Source: Odiellus spinosus (taxonomy: Eukaryota > Arthropoda > Arachnida > Opiliones > Phalangiidae). From it: a stretch of DNA of 64,000 nucleotides. Shown here piece after piece: positions 10,771 to 24,500 of this stretch (position 1 is its first letter; each line of letters begins with the position of its first letter). The notes under the pieces are model-generated. The model saw nothing but the letters and a program-made list of their open reading frames with translations. It was not told the origin of the DNA and searched no databases. The stretch is taken from NCBI GenBank assembly GCA_963920705.1, contig OY987232.1, forward strand, positions 8,248,200-8,312,199. Reading direction: 5' to 3'. Position numbers and translations under genes: made by a program.

Positions 10771-13700
10771 CAAGTTGGGAAACCAAAATATAACCTCCCC
10801 GACCCCGACGTTAAGGTAATCTAACCTAACCTAACCCTACCTAAAATAAAAGATGAAAAGAAATGTAGAGTATTGGATGAGTAGAAGAAACAGCGAAATA
10901 GGCAAAATATTATATCACATTGAACCTATATGCATTTCTTCAGTATACCAACACAACCCTAAATAATTCTCTACTTAAAACCAAACCTAACTAGAGAAAA
11001 AAAGGAAAATAAATAAGATATAACCACATAGATTTCAAGATAAATAATCCAGTCCATAATTCAGTATTAAAACAAAAAAATCAGAATTAAGACAACTGAA
11101 ATTAGCAATCTTTGGTAATATGTAAAATAGCCCTTACACGAACAATTTAAGTAAAGCAAATTATCAAATAAACGCCAAATAAGTCAATTAATTAAATTTA
11201 AAAATATTAATCTTACCACTACCAAATAGCGGGCAGAAAACACAGACATCAAGATAACATTAGCAAAATAAATTTTCAACACCGGTAATCCTGAGAACTA
11301 GATTCTACAAAATCTTCTGGAATAATAAATTTATTTTAATCTAAAAAATATAAAATCTTAAAAAAAATATCTATACAAATAACATATTGATAAACCAATT
11401 AAAATTAGATGCGAAAAACATTTAATCTCGATATGAGATTAAATACACAAGGTCAAGGTTCTTCTTTTAAAACCATATCAGAATTTTGACGGTTGTAGAG
11501 TATTTGTAGACCAAGTAACGTGAAAAGGCAAAATGTTATATCAAATTGAACCTATACATGGCTTCAGTATACAACACAAGTTGTGAAACAAACGTTATTT
11601 TACGTGACTACACACTAGCTAAAACATCACCGAAAATAAACGACAGTAGGCATTAATAACTCTTTTACGAAAACAAAAAATTACTACAGAGAAAAATGAG
11701 TCAGAAAAAAAAAAACTTTTGATTTCCAAACTAATATTTCAGTCACAACTCAGTAATAAAAATTAGAGTTCAGGTCAATGAAAATATACCAAAAATGTCC
11801 AAACAAATAATAAACGCATCAAATAAATGATTCAAATTCAAAATTACTTCCTTACCAATATATTGTATTCAAACGAATGAAACTTAATTTAAAATTTCAA
11901 CGAGTCAAATCTCTAGAGAACAAACTTCGTCGAAGATTTCAAAAGAAATGAAACGATTTTACGTTCAATAAATTAAAATTTAGATAAGCAAGGTCAAGGT
12001 CCCTCAGTAAAATCATTTCGGCGTTAAGAAAACTAGAGTATTTGTAGACCAAGTAACGTCATTAGGCAAAATATTTGATCAAAATCAAGTTATGACCTCG
12101 GTATCGTCATATAACCGTAAATAAACATATTCAATAAACAATTAACGAATAAGCTTTCCGCATAACACGCTAAACTACGAACTGTGACGTACAATTTCGC
12201 TTTTTGGTGCTACACGACCTACAGATACCTTATAAGCCTACGTCTAAAAACACGTTTTTTGGTGATAATGCTGTGAGTAAAGAATAGATGTTTCTCTTTT
12301 GGCCCTACCATAAATTTTTTATATTTTTTTTTCTGACAGGGCAGGCCTGAGTAAAAATATACCAAGTTGTGAAACAAACGTCATTTTACGTGACTCCACA
12401 CTAGCTAAAATGTTACCGGAAATACACGACAGTAGGCATTACAAGTTGGGAAACCAAAATATTACCTCCCCGACAACCACGTGATGTTAACTAACCTAAC
12501 CTTACCTAAAATATTAAAATTTATGGCATTTGTGGAAGACGAAGATTGAAAGCAAAAAGAAATAATATCTCAATTAAACACCAAATATATTAAACCAATA
12601 ATTCAGATCAAAAATATACTTCTTATCAAGATAAATTTGAATGCAAAAGAATCAAACTTAATTCAAAATAAAATTTTGAGAACCAGAGTCGGAAAAAAAA
12701 TTTGCTGAATAATGAATTAATTTTAATATAAATGCGTATCGAGTAAAATAAGCAAGGTCAAGGTTCTTCTTTTAAAACCATATAATAATTTTGAAGGCTC
12801 TAGAGTATTTGCAGACCAAGTAACGCCAATAGGCAAAATATTATATCACATTGAACCTATATGCATTTCTTCAGTATACCAACAAAACCCTAAATAATTC
12901 TCTACTTAAAACCAAACCTAACTAGAGAAAAAAAGGAAAATAAATAAGATATAACCACATAGATTTCAAGATAAATAATCCAGTCCATAATTCAGTATTA
13001 AAACAAAAAAATCAGAATTAAGACAACTGAAATTAGCAATCTTTGGTAATATGTAAAATAGCCCTTACACGAACAATTTAAGTAAAGCAAATTATCAAAT
13101 AAACGCCAAATAAGTCAATTAATTAAAATTAAAAATATTAATCTTACCACTACCAAATAGCGGGCAGAAAACACAGACATCAAGATAACATTAGCAAAAT
13201 AAATTTTCAACACCGGTAATCCTGAGAACTAGATTCTACAAAATCTTCTGGAATAATAAATTTATTTTAATCTAAAAAATATAAAATCTTAAAAAATATC
13301 TATACAAATAACATATTGATAAACCAATTAAAATTAGATGCGAAAAACATTTAATCTCGATATGAGATTAAATACACAAGGTCAAGGTTCTTCTTTTAAA
13401 ACCATATCAGAATTTTGACGGTTGTAGAGTATTTGTAGACCAAGTAACGTGAAAAGGCAAAATGTTATATCAAATTGAACCTATACATGGCTTCAGTATA
13501 CAACACAAGTTGTGAAACAAACGTTATTTTACGTGACTACACACTAGCTAAAACATCACCGAAAATAAACGACAGTAGGCATTAATAACTCTTTTACGAA
13601 AACAAAAAATTACTACAGAGAAAAATGAGTCAGAAAAAAAAAACCTTTTGATTTCCAAACTAATATTTCAGTCACAACTCAGTAATAAAAATTAGAGTTC

Positions 13701-14371
13701 AGGTCAATGAAAATATACCAAAAATGTCCAAACAAATAATAAACGCATCAAATAAATGATTCAAATTCAAAATTACTTCCTTACCAATAAATTGTATTCA
13801 AACGAATGAAACTTAATTTAAAATTTCAACGAGTCAAATCTCTAGAGAACAAGCTTCGTCGAAGATTTCAAAAGAAATGAAACGATTTTACGTTCAATAA
13901 ATTAAAATTTAGATAAGCAAGGTCAAGGTCCCTCAGTAAAATCATATCGGCGTTAAGAAAACTAGAGTATTTGTAGACCAAGTAACGTCATTAGGCAAAA
14001 TATTTCATCAAAATCAAGTTATGACCTCGGTATCGTCATATAACCGTAAATAAACATATTCAATAAACAATTAACGAATAAGCTTTCCGCATAACACGCT
14101 AAACTACGAACTGTGACGTACAATTTCGCTTTTTGGTGCTACACGACCTACAGATACCTTATAAGCCTACGTCTAAAAACACGTTTTTTGGTGATAATGC
14201 TGTGAGTAAAGAATAGATGTTTCTCTTTTGGCCCTACCATAAATTTTTTATATTTTTTTTTTCTGACAGGGCAGGCCTGAGTAAAAATATACCAAGTTGT
14301 GAAACAAACGTCATTTTACGTGACTCCACACTAGCTAAAATGTTACCGGAAATACACGACAGTAGGCATTA
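10771..14371. repeat. Two large AT-rich tandem units with 1.54-kb near-identical cores
   Basis: Units 10771-12441 and 12442-14371 both begin CAAGTTGGGAAACCAAAATA followed by ACCTCCCCGAC and a short AACCTAACC block. Their cores, 10898-12441 and 12828-14371, are 1,544 bp each and differ by only a few substitutions and indels. Within each core a sub-motif (AGGTCAAGG ... GAGTATTTGTAGACCAAGTAACG ... GGCAAAATATT) recurs at about 541-763-bp spacing (sub-motif starts near 11451, 11992, 12755, 13380, 13921), giving a nested repeat structure. No coding frame of interest is present. It may be a satellite or a non-autonomous element. Confidence 0.8.
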
Positions 14372-14600
14372 AAAGCCTGGTTCTATTATACTTAATTGGG
14401 ATTAACATTAAATTCATGTATGAAAAAGTGTGAAACTAAAACTAGCAGTCATCACGAGATCCAATCACGTGATTCTTTTCCTCACTCTGTCTACATTTCA
14501 CTCTTGGGTCAACCATATCATACATGACTATTAAAACACGAGAAATTTCAATGTCAATCCGGTTTAAGAAAGTTCGTCAATTGTTAATTGTGGCATGACT

Positions 14601-15128
14601 AAAGCCGGATTCACACAGACCTATTTTCACGCTTTTCACGGTCACGCGCGAGGGGCAATGGGCAAACCACTCTTGGAATCAGGTGTACAAACTAAATGGA
14701 ATCACGCGAATCGATTCGGAATCAGGAGAATCGATACGGAATCACGCGAATCGATTCGGAATCAGGAGAATCGATTCGGAATCACGCGAATCGATACGGA
14801 ATCACGCGAATCGATTCGGAATCACGCGAATCGATTCGGAATCACGCGAATCGATTCGGAATCACGAGAATCGATACGGAATCACGCGAATCGATACGGA
14901 ATCACGCGAATCGATTCGGAATCACGCGAATCGATTCGGAATCACGCGAATCACGAATCAATTCGGAATCACGCGAATTGATTCGGAATCACTGACAATC
15001 AAATGAATCTGGAATCAGGTGTACAAAATTTTTCTAGAGTGGTTTGCACCTCGCTCGCGCGTGCTAATGGTACTTCTATGAGTTCACGAGCGTGAAACGC
15101 GTAAAAACAGGTCTGTGTGTATCCGCGT
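14601..15128. mobile_element. MITE-like insertion carrying a 20-bp minisatellite (copy 1)
   Basis: The ends are inverted: AAAGCCGGATTCACACAGACC on the left (21 bases; the last base is left off by the matching comparison of about 18 of 21) and AGGTCTGTGTGTATCCGCG on the right, with further inverted matches inward (TTTCACGC, ACGCGCGAG, GGGCAAACCACTC). Between them lies the minisatellite at about 14698-14995. The reverse-orientation relative at 34060 reads straight across this point, so the 528-bp block is a real insertion. Flanking bases (TGACTAAAG and GCGTTAACC) suggest a TAA or TTAA target but do not settle it. Confidence 0.7.
14698..14995. repeat. 20-bp minisatellite inside the MITE (copy 1)
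   Basis: About 13-14 tandem copies of GAATCACGCGAATCGATTCG with variants (GAATCAGGAG, CGATACG). Because 20 is not a multiple of 3, all three forward frames stay open and give 20-residue periodic peptides; these are not treated as genes. Confidence 0.9.
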
Positions 15129-16572
15129 TAACCTGGTTCGCTCTGCGCATGTACACAATTTCGCACGAAATAAATTTGCGAAACGCGCGAAAATTATAAA
15201 AAAATTAATTTGAAAATCCGTGCCAGTAATTAAAACCAAATACGCCACTGTTTGCAAGTTTGCCAGAAGATTACGATATTTCCCCATACATGAAGCTGAT
15301 TCTCCCAAGAATATCAAAAAAAAAATCACATTGATATTTTCCATGCGTAAAGAGGTTTCCGACTTCAAATTTAGTGGTCTACACATACTCGCGTGCTGGC
15401 GAACTCGATTTTACACGTGTCACAAATACACTGGAAACCTACTCTACTTCTGTTCGAGGAGAGTTTTCACGACTATCATTTTTCTTAAGTGGTTTAACAT
15501 TATGCATAAATCCGCCTCAGCTTCAAATCTTATACACCAATTCCCATTGAACTGGTTAAAAATTCACCGAGTATAATCGAAGTTATTATTGTCTTATCTC
15601 TTATCTAAATTATGTTGTTTCAATCTTCCATACCCGTGTAAACGCACCTTTATTTAAGTTCTTCAATCCACCCCAAGTTTGCACCAGAGATAAGCCTATA
15701 CTGCCCGTTATACCTTTGCTTTTTCGAGTAAATGATATATATGGAAAATAGCTTAGGCGCATGCTGCCAACTAAAACTGCCATTAATCGGTCAAATTTCT
15801 TTAAATTTTTGCATAAATTCTCAAATAACTTCTAAACTATCTCGAATTTTAAATTAATTTTTCGACTTTCTAATTAATTAGATTAAGATGAACCATTTTA
15901 ATATTTTTAATTATAATATAAATTAATATTGCGTTTCAATATCAAACAAAATCACCCCATGAGGCTAATTTGCATTCGTTCCAAAAAGATACTATATAAA
16001 CCTTTCGAAGGGCTATATTAATCGAAGTAACCGTGCGTGATGGCCATGAAGTTAGGGGGAAAACCCCCCCCTTTCAATGTCTTGCTGATTCTTGATCTCT
16101 AGGCGCTTGGCGACGCAATTTACCCATTGGTGGGGCGATGTTTGGAGTCAGTGGAAGGTTGATGTGAACTGTACTAGTGGGGGACGCCTCGCTAGTATGG
16201 AACGCTGAGATCGGAAACTGGAGGTTGGACCTTGGTGCGGGGATGGTCGGAGGTGATTATGACAGTGGGAGACGTCCCATTGCTTATAATCGCCTTCGGC
16301 TGTTCAGCATCGAGGTTCGACCGTAAAGTGGATGGTGGAATGCGATGATGTGCAATGGGAGACGTCCTGTTGTATGTCTTTGCACGACACTTGAAACTCA
16401 ATGTGGCAGCCACGCTTAAAGGAGGTAATTCCCCGGAATTGAACGATAAGCTGGTATGATTACGTCTCTAGACTTTTGGCTCCACGAGCTAGGTCACGTG
16501 ACTTCCGTTTACACAGGATATCCGCTTACACACACAGACAGACACACAGACACACAGACACGACCAGTGTAA

Positions 16573-16607
16573 CACCTCCCCCTGAACTAAAGTTCAGTCG
16601 GGGAGGT
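16573..16607. repeat. Terminal palindrome of the 2.24-kb unit
   Basis: ACCTCCCCCTGAACTAAAG pairs with AGTTCAGTCGGGGAGGT to form a strong hairpin, following a (CAGACA)n stretch. The same structure ends unit 2 (about 18834-18868) and opens the inverted copy at 31690. Confidence 0.75.
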
Positions 16608-16838
16608 AAAAAGCCTGGTTCTATTATACTTAATTGGGATTAACATTAAATTCATGTATGAAAAAGTGTGAAACTAAAACTAGCAGTCATCACGAGATCC
16701 AATCACATGATTCTTTTCCTCACTCTGTCTACATTTCACTCTTGGGTCAACCATATCATACATTACTATTAAAACACGAGAAATTTCAATGTCAATCCGG
16801 TTTAAGAAAGTTCGTCAATTGTTAATTGTGGCATGACT

Positions 16839-17367
16839 AAAGCCGGATTCACACAGACCTATTTTCACGCTTTTCACGGTCACGCGCGAGGGGCAATGGG
16901 CAAACCACTCTTGGAATCAGGTGTACAAACTAAATGGAATCACGCGAATCGATTCGGAATCAGGAGAATCGATACGGAATCACGCGAATCGATTCGGAAT
17001 CACGCGAATCGATTCGGAATCAGGAGAATCGATACGGAATCACGCGAATCGATTCGGAATCACGCGAATCGATTCGGAATCACGAGAATCGATACGGAAT
17101 CACGCGAATCGATACGGAATCACGCGAATCGATTCGGAATCACGTGAATCGATTCGGAATCACGAGAATCGATTCGGAATCACGCGAATCACGAATCAAT
17201 TCGGAATCACGCGAATTGATTCGGAATCACTGACAATCAAATGAATCTGGAATCAGGTGTACAAAATTTTTCTAGAGTGGTTTGCACCTCACTCGCGCGT
17301 GCTAATGGTACTTCTATGAGTTCACGAGCGTGAAACGCGTAAAAACAGGTCTGTGTGTATCCGCGTT
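16839..17367. mobile_element. MITE-like insertion carrying a 20-bp minisatellite (copy 2)
   Basis: Same ends and same position within the 2.24-kb unit as copy 1, so the MITE inserted before the unit was duplicated. The minisatellite at about 16936-17233 has a different order of variant units than copy 1. Confidence 0.7.
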
Positions 17368-18868
17368 AACCTGGTTCGCTCTGCGCATGTACACAATTTC
17401 GCACGAAATACATTTGCGAAACGCGCGAAAATTATAAAAAAATTAATTTGAAAATCCGTGCCAGTAATTAAAACCAAATACGCCACTGTTTGCAAGTTTG
17501 CCAGAAAATTACGATATTTCCCCATACATGAAGCTGATTCTCCCAAGAATATCAAAAAAAATCACATTGATATTTTCCATGCGTAAAGAGGTTTCCGACT
17601 TCAAATTTAGTGGTCTACACATACTCGCGTGCTGGCGAACTCGATTTTACACGTGTCACAAATACACTGGAAACCTACTCTACTTCTGTTCGAGGAGAGT
17701 TTTCACGACTATCATTTTTCTTAAGTGGTTTAACATTATGCATAAATCCGCCTCAGCTTCAAATCTTATACACCAATTCCCCTTGAACTGGTTAAAAATT
17801 CACCGAGTATAATCGAAGTTATTATTGTCTTATCTCTTATCTAAATTATGTTGTTTCAATCTTCCATACCCGTGTAAACGCACCTTTATTTAAGTTCTTC
17901 AATCCACCCCAAGTTTGCACCAGAGATAAGCCTATACTGCCCGTTATACCTTTGCTTTTTCGAGTAAATGATATATATGGAAAATAGCTTAGGCGCATGC
18001 TGCCAACTAAAACTGCCATTAATCGGTCAAATTTCTTTAAATTTTTGCATAAATTCTCAAATAACTTCTAAACTATCTCGAATTTTAAATTAATTTTTCG
18101 ACTTTCTAATTAATTAGATTAAGATGAACCATTTTAATATTTTTAATTATAATATAAATTAATATTGCGTTTCATTTCCCTAAACAATATCAAACAAAAT
18201 CACCCCATGAGGCTAATTTGCATACGTTCCAAAAAGATACTATATAAACCTTTCGAAGGGCTATATTAATCGAAGTAACCGTGCGTGATGGCCATGAAGT
18301 TAGGGGGAAAACCCCCCCCCTTTCAATGTCTTGCTGATTCTTGATCTCTAGGCGCTTGGCGACGCAATTTACCCATTGGTGGGGCGATGTTTGGAGTCAG
18401 TGGAAGGTTGATGTGAACTGTACTAGTGGGGGACGCCTCGCTAGTATGGAACGCTGAGATCGGAAACTGGAGGTTGGACCTTGATGCGGGGATGGTCGGA
18501 GGTGATTATGACAGTGGGAGACGTCCCATTGCTTGTAATCGCCTTCGGCTGTTCAGCATCGAGGTTCGACCGTAAAGTGGATGGTGGAATGCGATGATGT
18601 GCAATGGGAGACGTCCTGTTGTATGTCTTTGCACGACACTTGAAACTCAATGTGGCAGCCACGCTTAAAGGAGGTAATTCCCCGGAATTGAACGATAAGC
18701 TGGTATGATTACGTCTCTAGACTTTTGGCTCCACGAGCTAGGTCACGTGACTTCCGTTTACACAGGATATCCGCTTACACACACAGACAGACAGACAGAC
18801 ACACAGACAGACACACAGACACGACCAGTGTAACACCTCCCCCTGAACTAAAGTTCAGTCGGGGAGGT

Positions 18869-19545
18869 AAAAAGTATAGAGTTAAAAATTGGTAATAATA
18901 ATAATATGCCGTAAAACAATAAAATTTGGGAGCAAACACAAGCCATTTGGTAATTTTGGACCTCTTCATATGTTGAAAGTCTTCAGTTGTTTGACAACTA
19001 AAGTAGTTTGCTCTAAAATATTTCGCTGTTGTTTTTTTTTTCGTCGCTGATTTAAAGCCACCTTTTCAGTCGAGATTTTTCAGCCAAGAATCGAGCTTTC
19101 GCGTTAAAAAAAGGGGAATCTTTTGTTTAAACTCAAGTTAACAGGCTTTAAGTGACCGAGAAGCGGATATTTAAAGACGCGTTTTCAATCTAGATATTTT
19201 TGGAAAAAGAATCATGGTATTATGAAATATTCGAAATTTGACATTTCGTTAAAAACATAAGGCAAAATGATGTGGTTGAGAATTGTCATATTGAGTCAAA
19301 TGAGAATAAATAACCTTCGAAGAAATATTACCGTAGGGAGAAATGGAATTGGGAGAAATGGGAATCAATATTTTTGGGTAAAATGGGGCCCCCATTGGGA
19401 GAAATGGGATTGGGTGAAATGGGACTATAAGTTTTTGGGACAACTGATAATCTTGGGAGAAATCACAATTGGGACAAATAGGAACATACCCTTGGAAGTG
19501 AAAGAACTTTTTTCCAATTAATAAGCATTATAAGTACATTATATA
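18869..19545. other. Intergenic with GGGAGAAATGGG repeats
   Basis: No gene is seen. At 19335-19480 GGGAGAAATGG and TTGGGAGAAATGGG units recur; this is the inverted counterpart of the repeats at 8990-9082. Confidence 0.55.
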
Positions 19546-19560
19546 TCCGTTGGAATAAGC

Positions 19561-20064
19561 TTGTTACTAATTTGTTCTAGGTCAACCCTTATTTCTCTGG
19601 ACTATAGAGTTCTATATTTTAATTATATTCTTATACTTTGTAGCATTTCTTACCTCGGTATACTAGGGAACATACTAACCACATCGAAAATAACTAGTTT
19701 TTCCCCCTTTTCTATCTTTATTATAACTAAACGATCTTTTAAGGGAAATGAAATTTTTTGTTTTCTTTCTGGGTGTATGGAGTTTCTAAAAATCCCCGCT
19801 AGAAATTTGGTCAATTTAGCTGTCGGGCTTGAATTCAATAACCCTAACGGGATAGTCTTTCTTATGTGCTTTAAACAAACCTTTAATCTTTGGCACTCTT
19901 GCCTCTTCATTCTTGAGTTTCAATTTGGTTTTGTTGTATCTTCCCATTTTTGCACCATTCTAACGTTAAATCTACGACTTTCTTCAATTGTTTATCTAAT
20001 TTGTATGTTTGCGTTTTTTCAAAGGTTTTTCCACTAAAGGCTTTGTTAACTTCATTAATTTAAT
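19561..20064 (-). pseudogene. Penelope-like element, RT segment (3' half of a split PLE)
   Basis: Minus-strand readings in successive frames match Penelope-type RT: AFSGKTFEKTQTYKLDK near 20040-19990, then VPKIKGLFKAHKKDYPVRV near 19900-19850, then AKLTKFLAGIF and, near 19660, motif A in the form LVIFDVVSMFPSIP. 'FDVVSLFTNIP'-like motif A is characteristic of PLEs. At least two frameshifts are present, and the reading ends shortly after motif A, so palm motif B/C and the GIY-YIG part are missing. The N-terminal half continues at 25891-26400 beyond the 5.8-kb insertion. Confidence 0.75.
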
Positions 20065-21535
20065 TATATCAAAAATGTCTTTGCGAACAAAGACCCAGAA
20101 GGACATGTTATGGCCTTGAATGTCTGAAGTGACAGTTATTTAATTTTCTTTTAAAACATTAAATTTAAATACAATTAAATTTTCTTTTAAAACATTAAAT
20201 TTAAATATAATTAGATTTTCTTTTAAAACGAAATTTAAATATAATCACAATCTGGCACGATTTAGAGTTTCAAATTTCAAAACAACTGATTTTATTCACT
20301 CGGAAATATTTAAGAAAAACATAACAGACGATTTTCTACCATTGACGCTTAACATTAAATTTCGCTTAATTATTTTTCAGGGAAAACGTGTATTGAACTG
20401 TTATTTTTCAGTATAACGCGAGTCCACTTTTTGTTTTTTTAATTTAACCCGAATTTCCACGACTCGCAATGGAACGGATCGTTAAAAATACTCGCCGGTT
20501 CATTGGAATGGGTATATGATAAAGGGAAATGTGTTTTTTAAAGCCCGTTTAAAGTCACCTTCTTTCATAAATTAGCAGACGACGCAAACCATAACAATTA
20601 GTACTTTCAAAGCTATATTGTGCGGGCAAGGGAAGAGAATTTCAAAGCGACGAATTTTAGAGCGGATAAGGTTTTTAAATAATTTGTAATACTTTCATTT
20701 TTCTTTTCATTAAAACCGTACAATTAAAATGATGATTTCCATAACGGGCCACTAATTAGTTATTAGGAGTTATAATAAAACATTATACATGAATTAGGTT
20801 TGTTCGTTTGCAACCTAAATTAAAAATTAAAATATGGGGAATTTTTATTCCCTTTAAATTCCTTGTGTAAGCATGATCCGTAAGCTAACATGAACGAATT
20901 GCCTCGACTAAAGTCGAGGAGTTATAATAAAACATTATCCATGGATTAGGTTTGTTCGTTTGCAACCTAGATTAAAAATTAAAATATGGGGAATTTTTTT
21001 CCCTTTAAATTCCTTGATAAGCATTCATAAGCTAACATGAACGAATTGCCTCGACTAAAGTCGAGGAGTTATAATAAAGCATTATCCATAGAAAACATTA
21101 TCCAATTAAGGTATGAGATCAGATCATAGAACTTTGAGTCTATGCCTGAAGCCAAAGCTAAATTAAGTTTATTTTTCTATCGAAGGAAAAGTTTCGTTTT
21201 GTTTGAAACGTAATCCCTGAAAAATAATTAAGCGAAATTTAATGTTAAGCGTCAATGCGAGAAAATCGTCTGTTATGTTTTTTCTTAAATATTTCCGAGT
21301 GAATAAAATCAGTTGTTTTGAAATTTGAAACTCTAAATCGTGCCAGATTGTGATTATATTTAAATTTCGTTTTGAAAGAAAATCTAATTATATTTAAATT
21401 TCATGTTTTAAAAGAAAATTTAATTGTATTTAAATTTAATGTTTTAAAAGAAAATTAAATATCTGTCACTTCAGACATTCAAGGCCATAACATGTCCTTC
21501 TGGGTCTTTGTTCGCAAAGACATTTTTGATATAAT
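20063..21535. repeat. Long inverted repeat (arms ~325 bp)
   Basis: Arms 20063-20390 and 21215-21535 are inverted copies (ATTATATCAAAAATGTC outermost, CAGGGAA/TTCCCTG-like innermost). Each arm contains three ~40-bp AT-rich subrepeats (TTTTCTTTTAAAACATTAAA). The 0.8-kb centre holds a 150-bp direct repeat. No open frame of note. Confidence 0.8.
20768..21068. repeat. Two ~150-bp direct repeats each ending in a hairpin
   Basis: The block GTTATAATAAAACATTAT ... GCCTCGACTAAAGTCGAGG occurs at about 20768-20920 and 20921-21068. GCCTCGACTAAAGTCGAGG is a strong stem with a tiny loop. Role unknown. Confidence 0.75.
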
Positions 21536-21589
21536 ATCTGTCACTTCAGTCTAACACGAAAGTGTTAACTTCTATATTAAAAGACTAGC

Positions 21590-24500
21590 CCTTTAAAAAG
21601 TGATTCAGTCAAATCTCTACATTTTTACCATTGCCCTTTAAACCCAATTAAAATTAATTTTTTCATAATTTTTGATGTTAATAGCTGCGGCAGCCGCACT
21701 TTATTCAATCAGATCTCTACATTTTTACCACTGCCCTTTAAACCCAATTAAAATTAATTTTTTTCACAATTTTTGATGTTAATAGCTGGGGCAGCCTCAC
21801 TTGATTCAGTCAAATCTCTACATTTTTACCATTGCCATTTAATCCCAATTAAAATTAATTTTTTCCTTATTTTTCATGTTAATAGCTGGGGCAGCCGCAC
21901 TTGATTCAGTCAAATCTCTACATTTTTACCATTGCCCTTTAATCCCAATTAAAATTAATTTTTTTAATTATTTTTGATGTTAATAGCTGGGGCAGCCGCA
22001 GTTGATTCAGTCAAATCTCTACATTTTTACCAGCGCCCTTTAATCCCAATTAAAATTAATTTTTTTCACAATTTTTGATGTTAATAGCTGGGGCAGCCTC
22101 ACTTGATTCAGTCAAATTTCTACATTTTTACCAGTGCCCTTTAATCCCAATTAAAATTAATTTTTTCCTTATTTTTGATGTTAATAGCTGGGGCAGCCGC
22201 ACTTGATTCAGTGAAATCTCTACATTTTTACCATTGCCCTTTAATCCCAATTAAAATTAATTTTTACATTATTTTTGATGTTAATAGCTGGGGCAGCCGC
22301 ACTTGATTCAGTGAAATCTCTACATTTTTACCATTGCCCTTTAATCCCAATTAAAATTAATTTTTTCCTTATTTTTGATGTTAATAGCTGGGGCAGCCGC
22401 ACTTGATTCAGTCAAATCTCTACATTTTTACCATTGCCCTTTAATCCCAATTAAAATTAATTTTTTTCATTATTTTTGATGTTAATAGCTGGGGCAGCCG
22501 CAGTTGATTCAGTCAAATCTCTACATTTTTACCAGCGCCCTTTAATCCCAATTAAAATTATTTTTTTTTCACAATTTTTGATGTTAATAGCTGGGGCAGC
22601 CTCACTTGATTCAGTCAAATTTCTACATTTTTACCAGTGCCCTTTAATCCCAATTAAAATTAATTTTTTCCTTATTTTTGATGTTAATAGCTGGGGCAGC
22701 CGCACTTGATTCAGTGAAATCTCTACATTTTTACCATTGCCCTTTAATCCCAATTAAAATTAATTTTTACATTATTTTTGATGTTAATAGCTGGGGCAGC
22801 CGTACTTGATTCAGTGAAATCTCTACATTTTTACCATTGCCCTTTAATCCCAATTAAAATTAATTTTTTCCTTATTTTTGATGTTAATAGCTGGGGCAGC
22901 CGCACTTGATTCAGTGAAATCTCTACATTTTTACCATTGCCCTTTAATCCCAATTAAACTTAATTTTTACATTATTTTTGATGTTAATAGCTGGGGCAGC
23001 CGCACTTGATTCAGTGAAATCTCTACATTTTTACCATTGCCCTTTAATCCCAATTAAAATTAATTTTTTCCTTATTTTTGATGTTAATAGCTGGGGCAGC
23101 CGCACTTGATTCAGTCAAATCTCTACATTTTTACCATTGCCCTTTAATCCCAATTAAAATTAATTTTTTTAATTATTTTTGATGTTAATAGCTGGGGCAG
23201 CCGCAGTTGATTCAGTCAAATCTCTACATTTTTACCAGCGCCCTTTAATCCCAATTAAAATTAATTTTTTTCACAATTTTTGATGTTAATAGCTGGGGCA
23301 GCCTCACTTGATTCAGTCAAATTTCTACATTTTTACCAGTGCCCTTTAATCCCAATTAAAATTAATTTTTTCCTTATTTTTGATGTTAATAGCTGGGGCA
23401 GCCGCACTTGATTCAGTGAAATCTCTACATTTTTACCATTGCCCTTTAATCCCAATTAAAATTAATTTTTACATTATTTTTGATGTTAATAGCTGGGGCA
23501 GCCGCACTTGATTCAGTGAAATCTCTACATTTTTACCATTGCCCTTTAATCCCAATTAAAATTAATTTTTTCCTTATTTTTGATGTTAATAGCTGGGGCA
23601 GCCGCACTTGATTCAGTCAAATCTCTACATTTTTACCATTGCCCTTTAATCCCAATTAAAATTAATTTTTTTCATTATTTTTGATGTTAATAGCTGGGGC
23701 AGCCGCAGTTGATTCAGTCAAATCTCTACATTTTTACCAGCGCCCTTTAATCCCAATTAAAATTATTTTTTTTCACAATTTTTGATGTTAATAGCTGGGG
23801 CAGCCTCACTTGATTCAGTGAAATCTCTACATTTTTACCATTGCCCTTTAATCCCAATTAAACTTAATTTTTACATTATTTTTGATGTTAATAGCTGGGG
23901 CAGCCGCACTTGATTCAGTGAAATCTCTACATTTTTACCATTGCCCTTTAATCCCAATTAAAATTAATTTTTTCCTTATTTTTGATGTTAATAGCTGGGG
24001 CAGCCGCACTTGATTCAGTCAAATCTCTACATTTTTACCATTGCCCTTTAATCCCAATTAAAATTTATTTTTTTCATTATTTTTGATGTTAATAGCTGGG
24101 GCAGCATCACTTGATTCAGTCAAATTTCTACATTTTTACCAGTGCCCTTTAATCCCAATTAAAATAAATTTTTTCCTTATTTTTGATGTTAATAGCTGGG
24201 GCAGCCGCAGTTGATTCAGTCAAATCTCTACATTTTTACCAGCGCCCTTTAATCCCAATTAAAATTAATTTTTTCCTTATTTTTGATGTTAATAGCTGGG
24301 GCAGCCGCACTTGATTCAGTAAAATCTCTACATTTTTACCATTGCCCTTTAATCCCAATTAAAATTAATTTTTTCATTATTTTTGATGTTAATAGCTGGG
24401 GCAGCCGCAGTTGATTCAGTCAAATCTCTACATTTTTACCAGCGCCCTTTAATCCCAATTAAAATTAATTTTTTCCTTATTTTTGATGTTAATAGCTGGG

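Larger units (their letters stand above)
14371..18868 (+). repeat. Tandem pair of 2.24-kb units
   Basis: Unit 1 (14371-16608) and unit 2 (16609-18868) start AAAAGCCTGGTTCTATTATA and end with a (CACAGA)n stretch and the palindrome ACCTCCCCCTGAACT..AGTTCAGTCGGGGAGGT. They differ by small indels, including the number of CAGA and minisatellite units. No credible gene is present; the block at 16020-16440 (GACGTCCCATTG and GACGCCTCGC lines) is complex but open frames there are short. Reverse-orientation relatives occur at 30.9-34.1 kb. The terminal palindrome and family copies elsewhere suggest a non-autonomous transposon that has become tandem. Confidence 0.8.

Noticed and set aside
14595..15006. 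Three overlapping ~100-codon plus frames (ITRIDSES/RESIRNHAN periodic peptides), repeated at 16833-17244
   Set aside because: They are forced by a 20-bp tandem repeat without stops in any frame; there is no non-repeat domain and unit order differs between copies.
19561..20037. 158-codon plus frame
   Set aside because: Opposite strand carries recognisable PLE RT motifs; the plus frame is its shadow.
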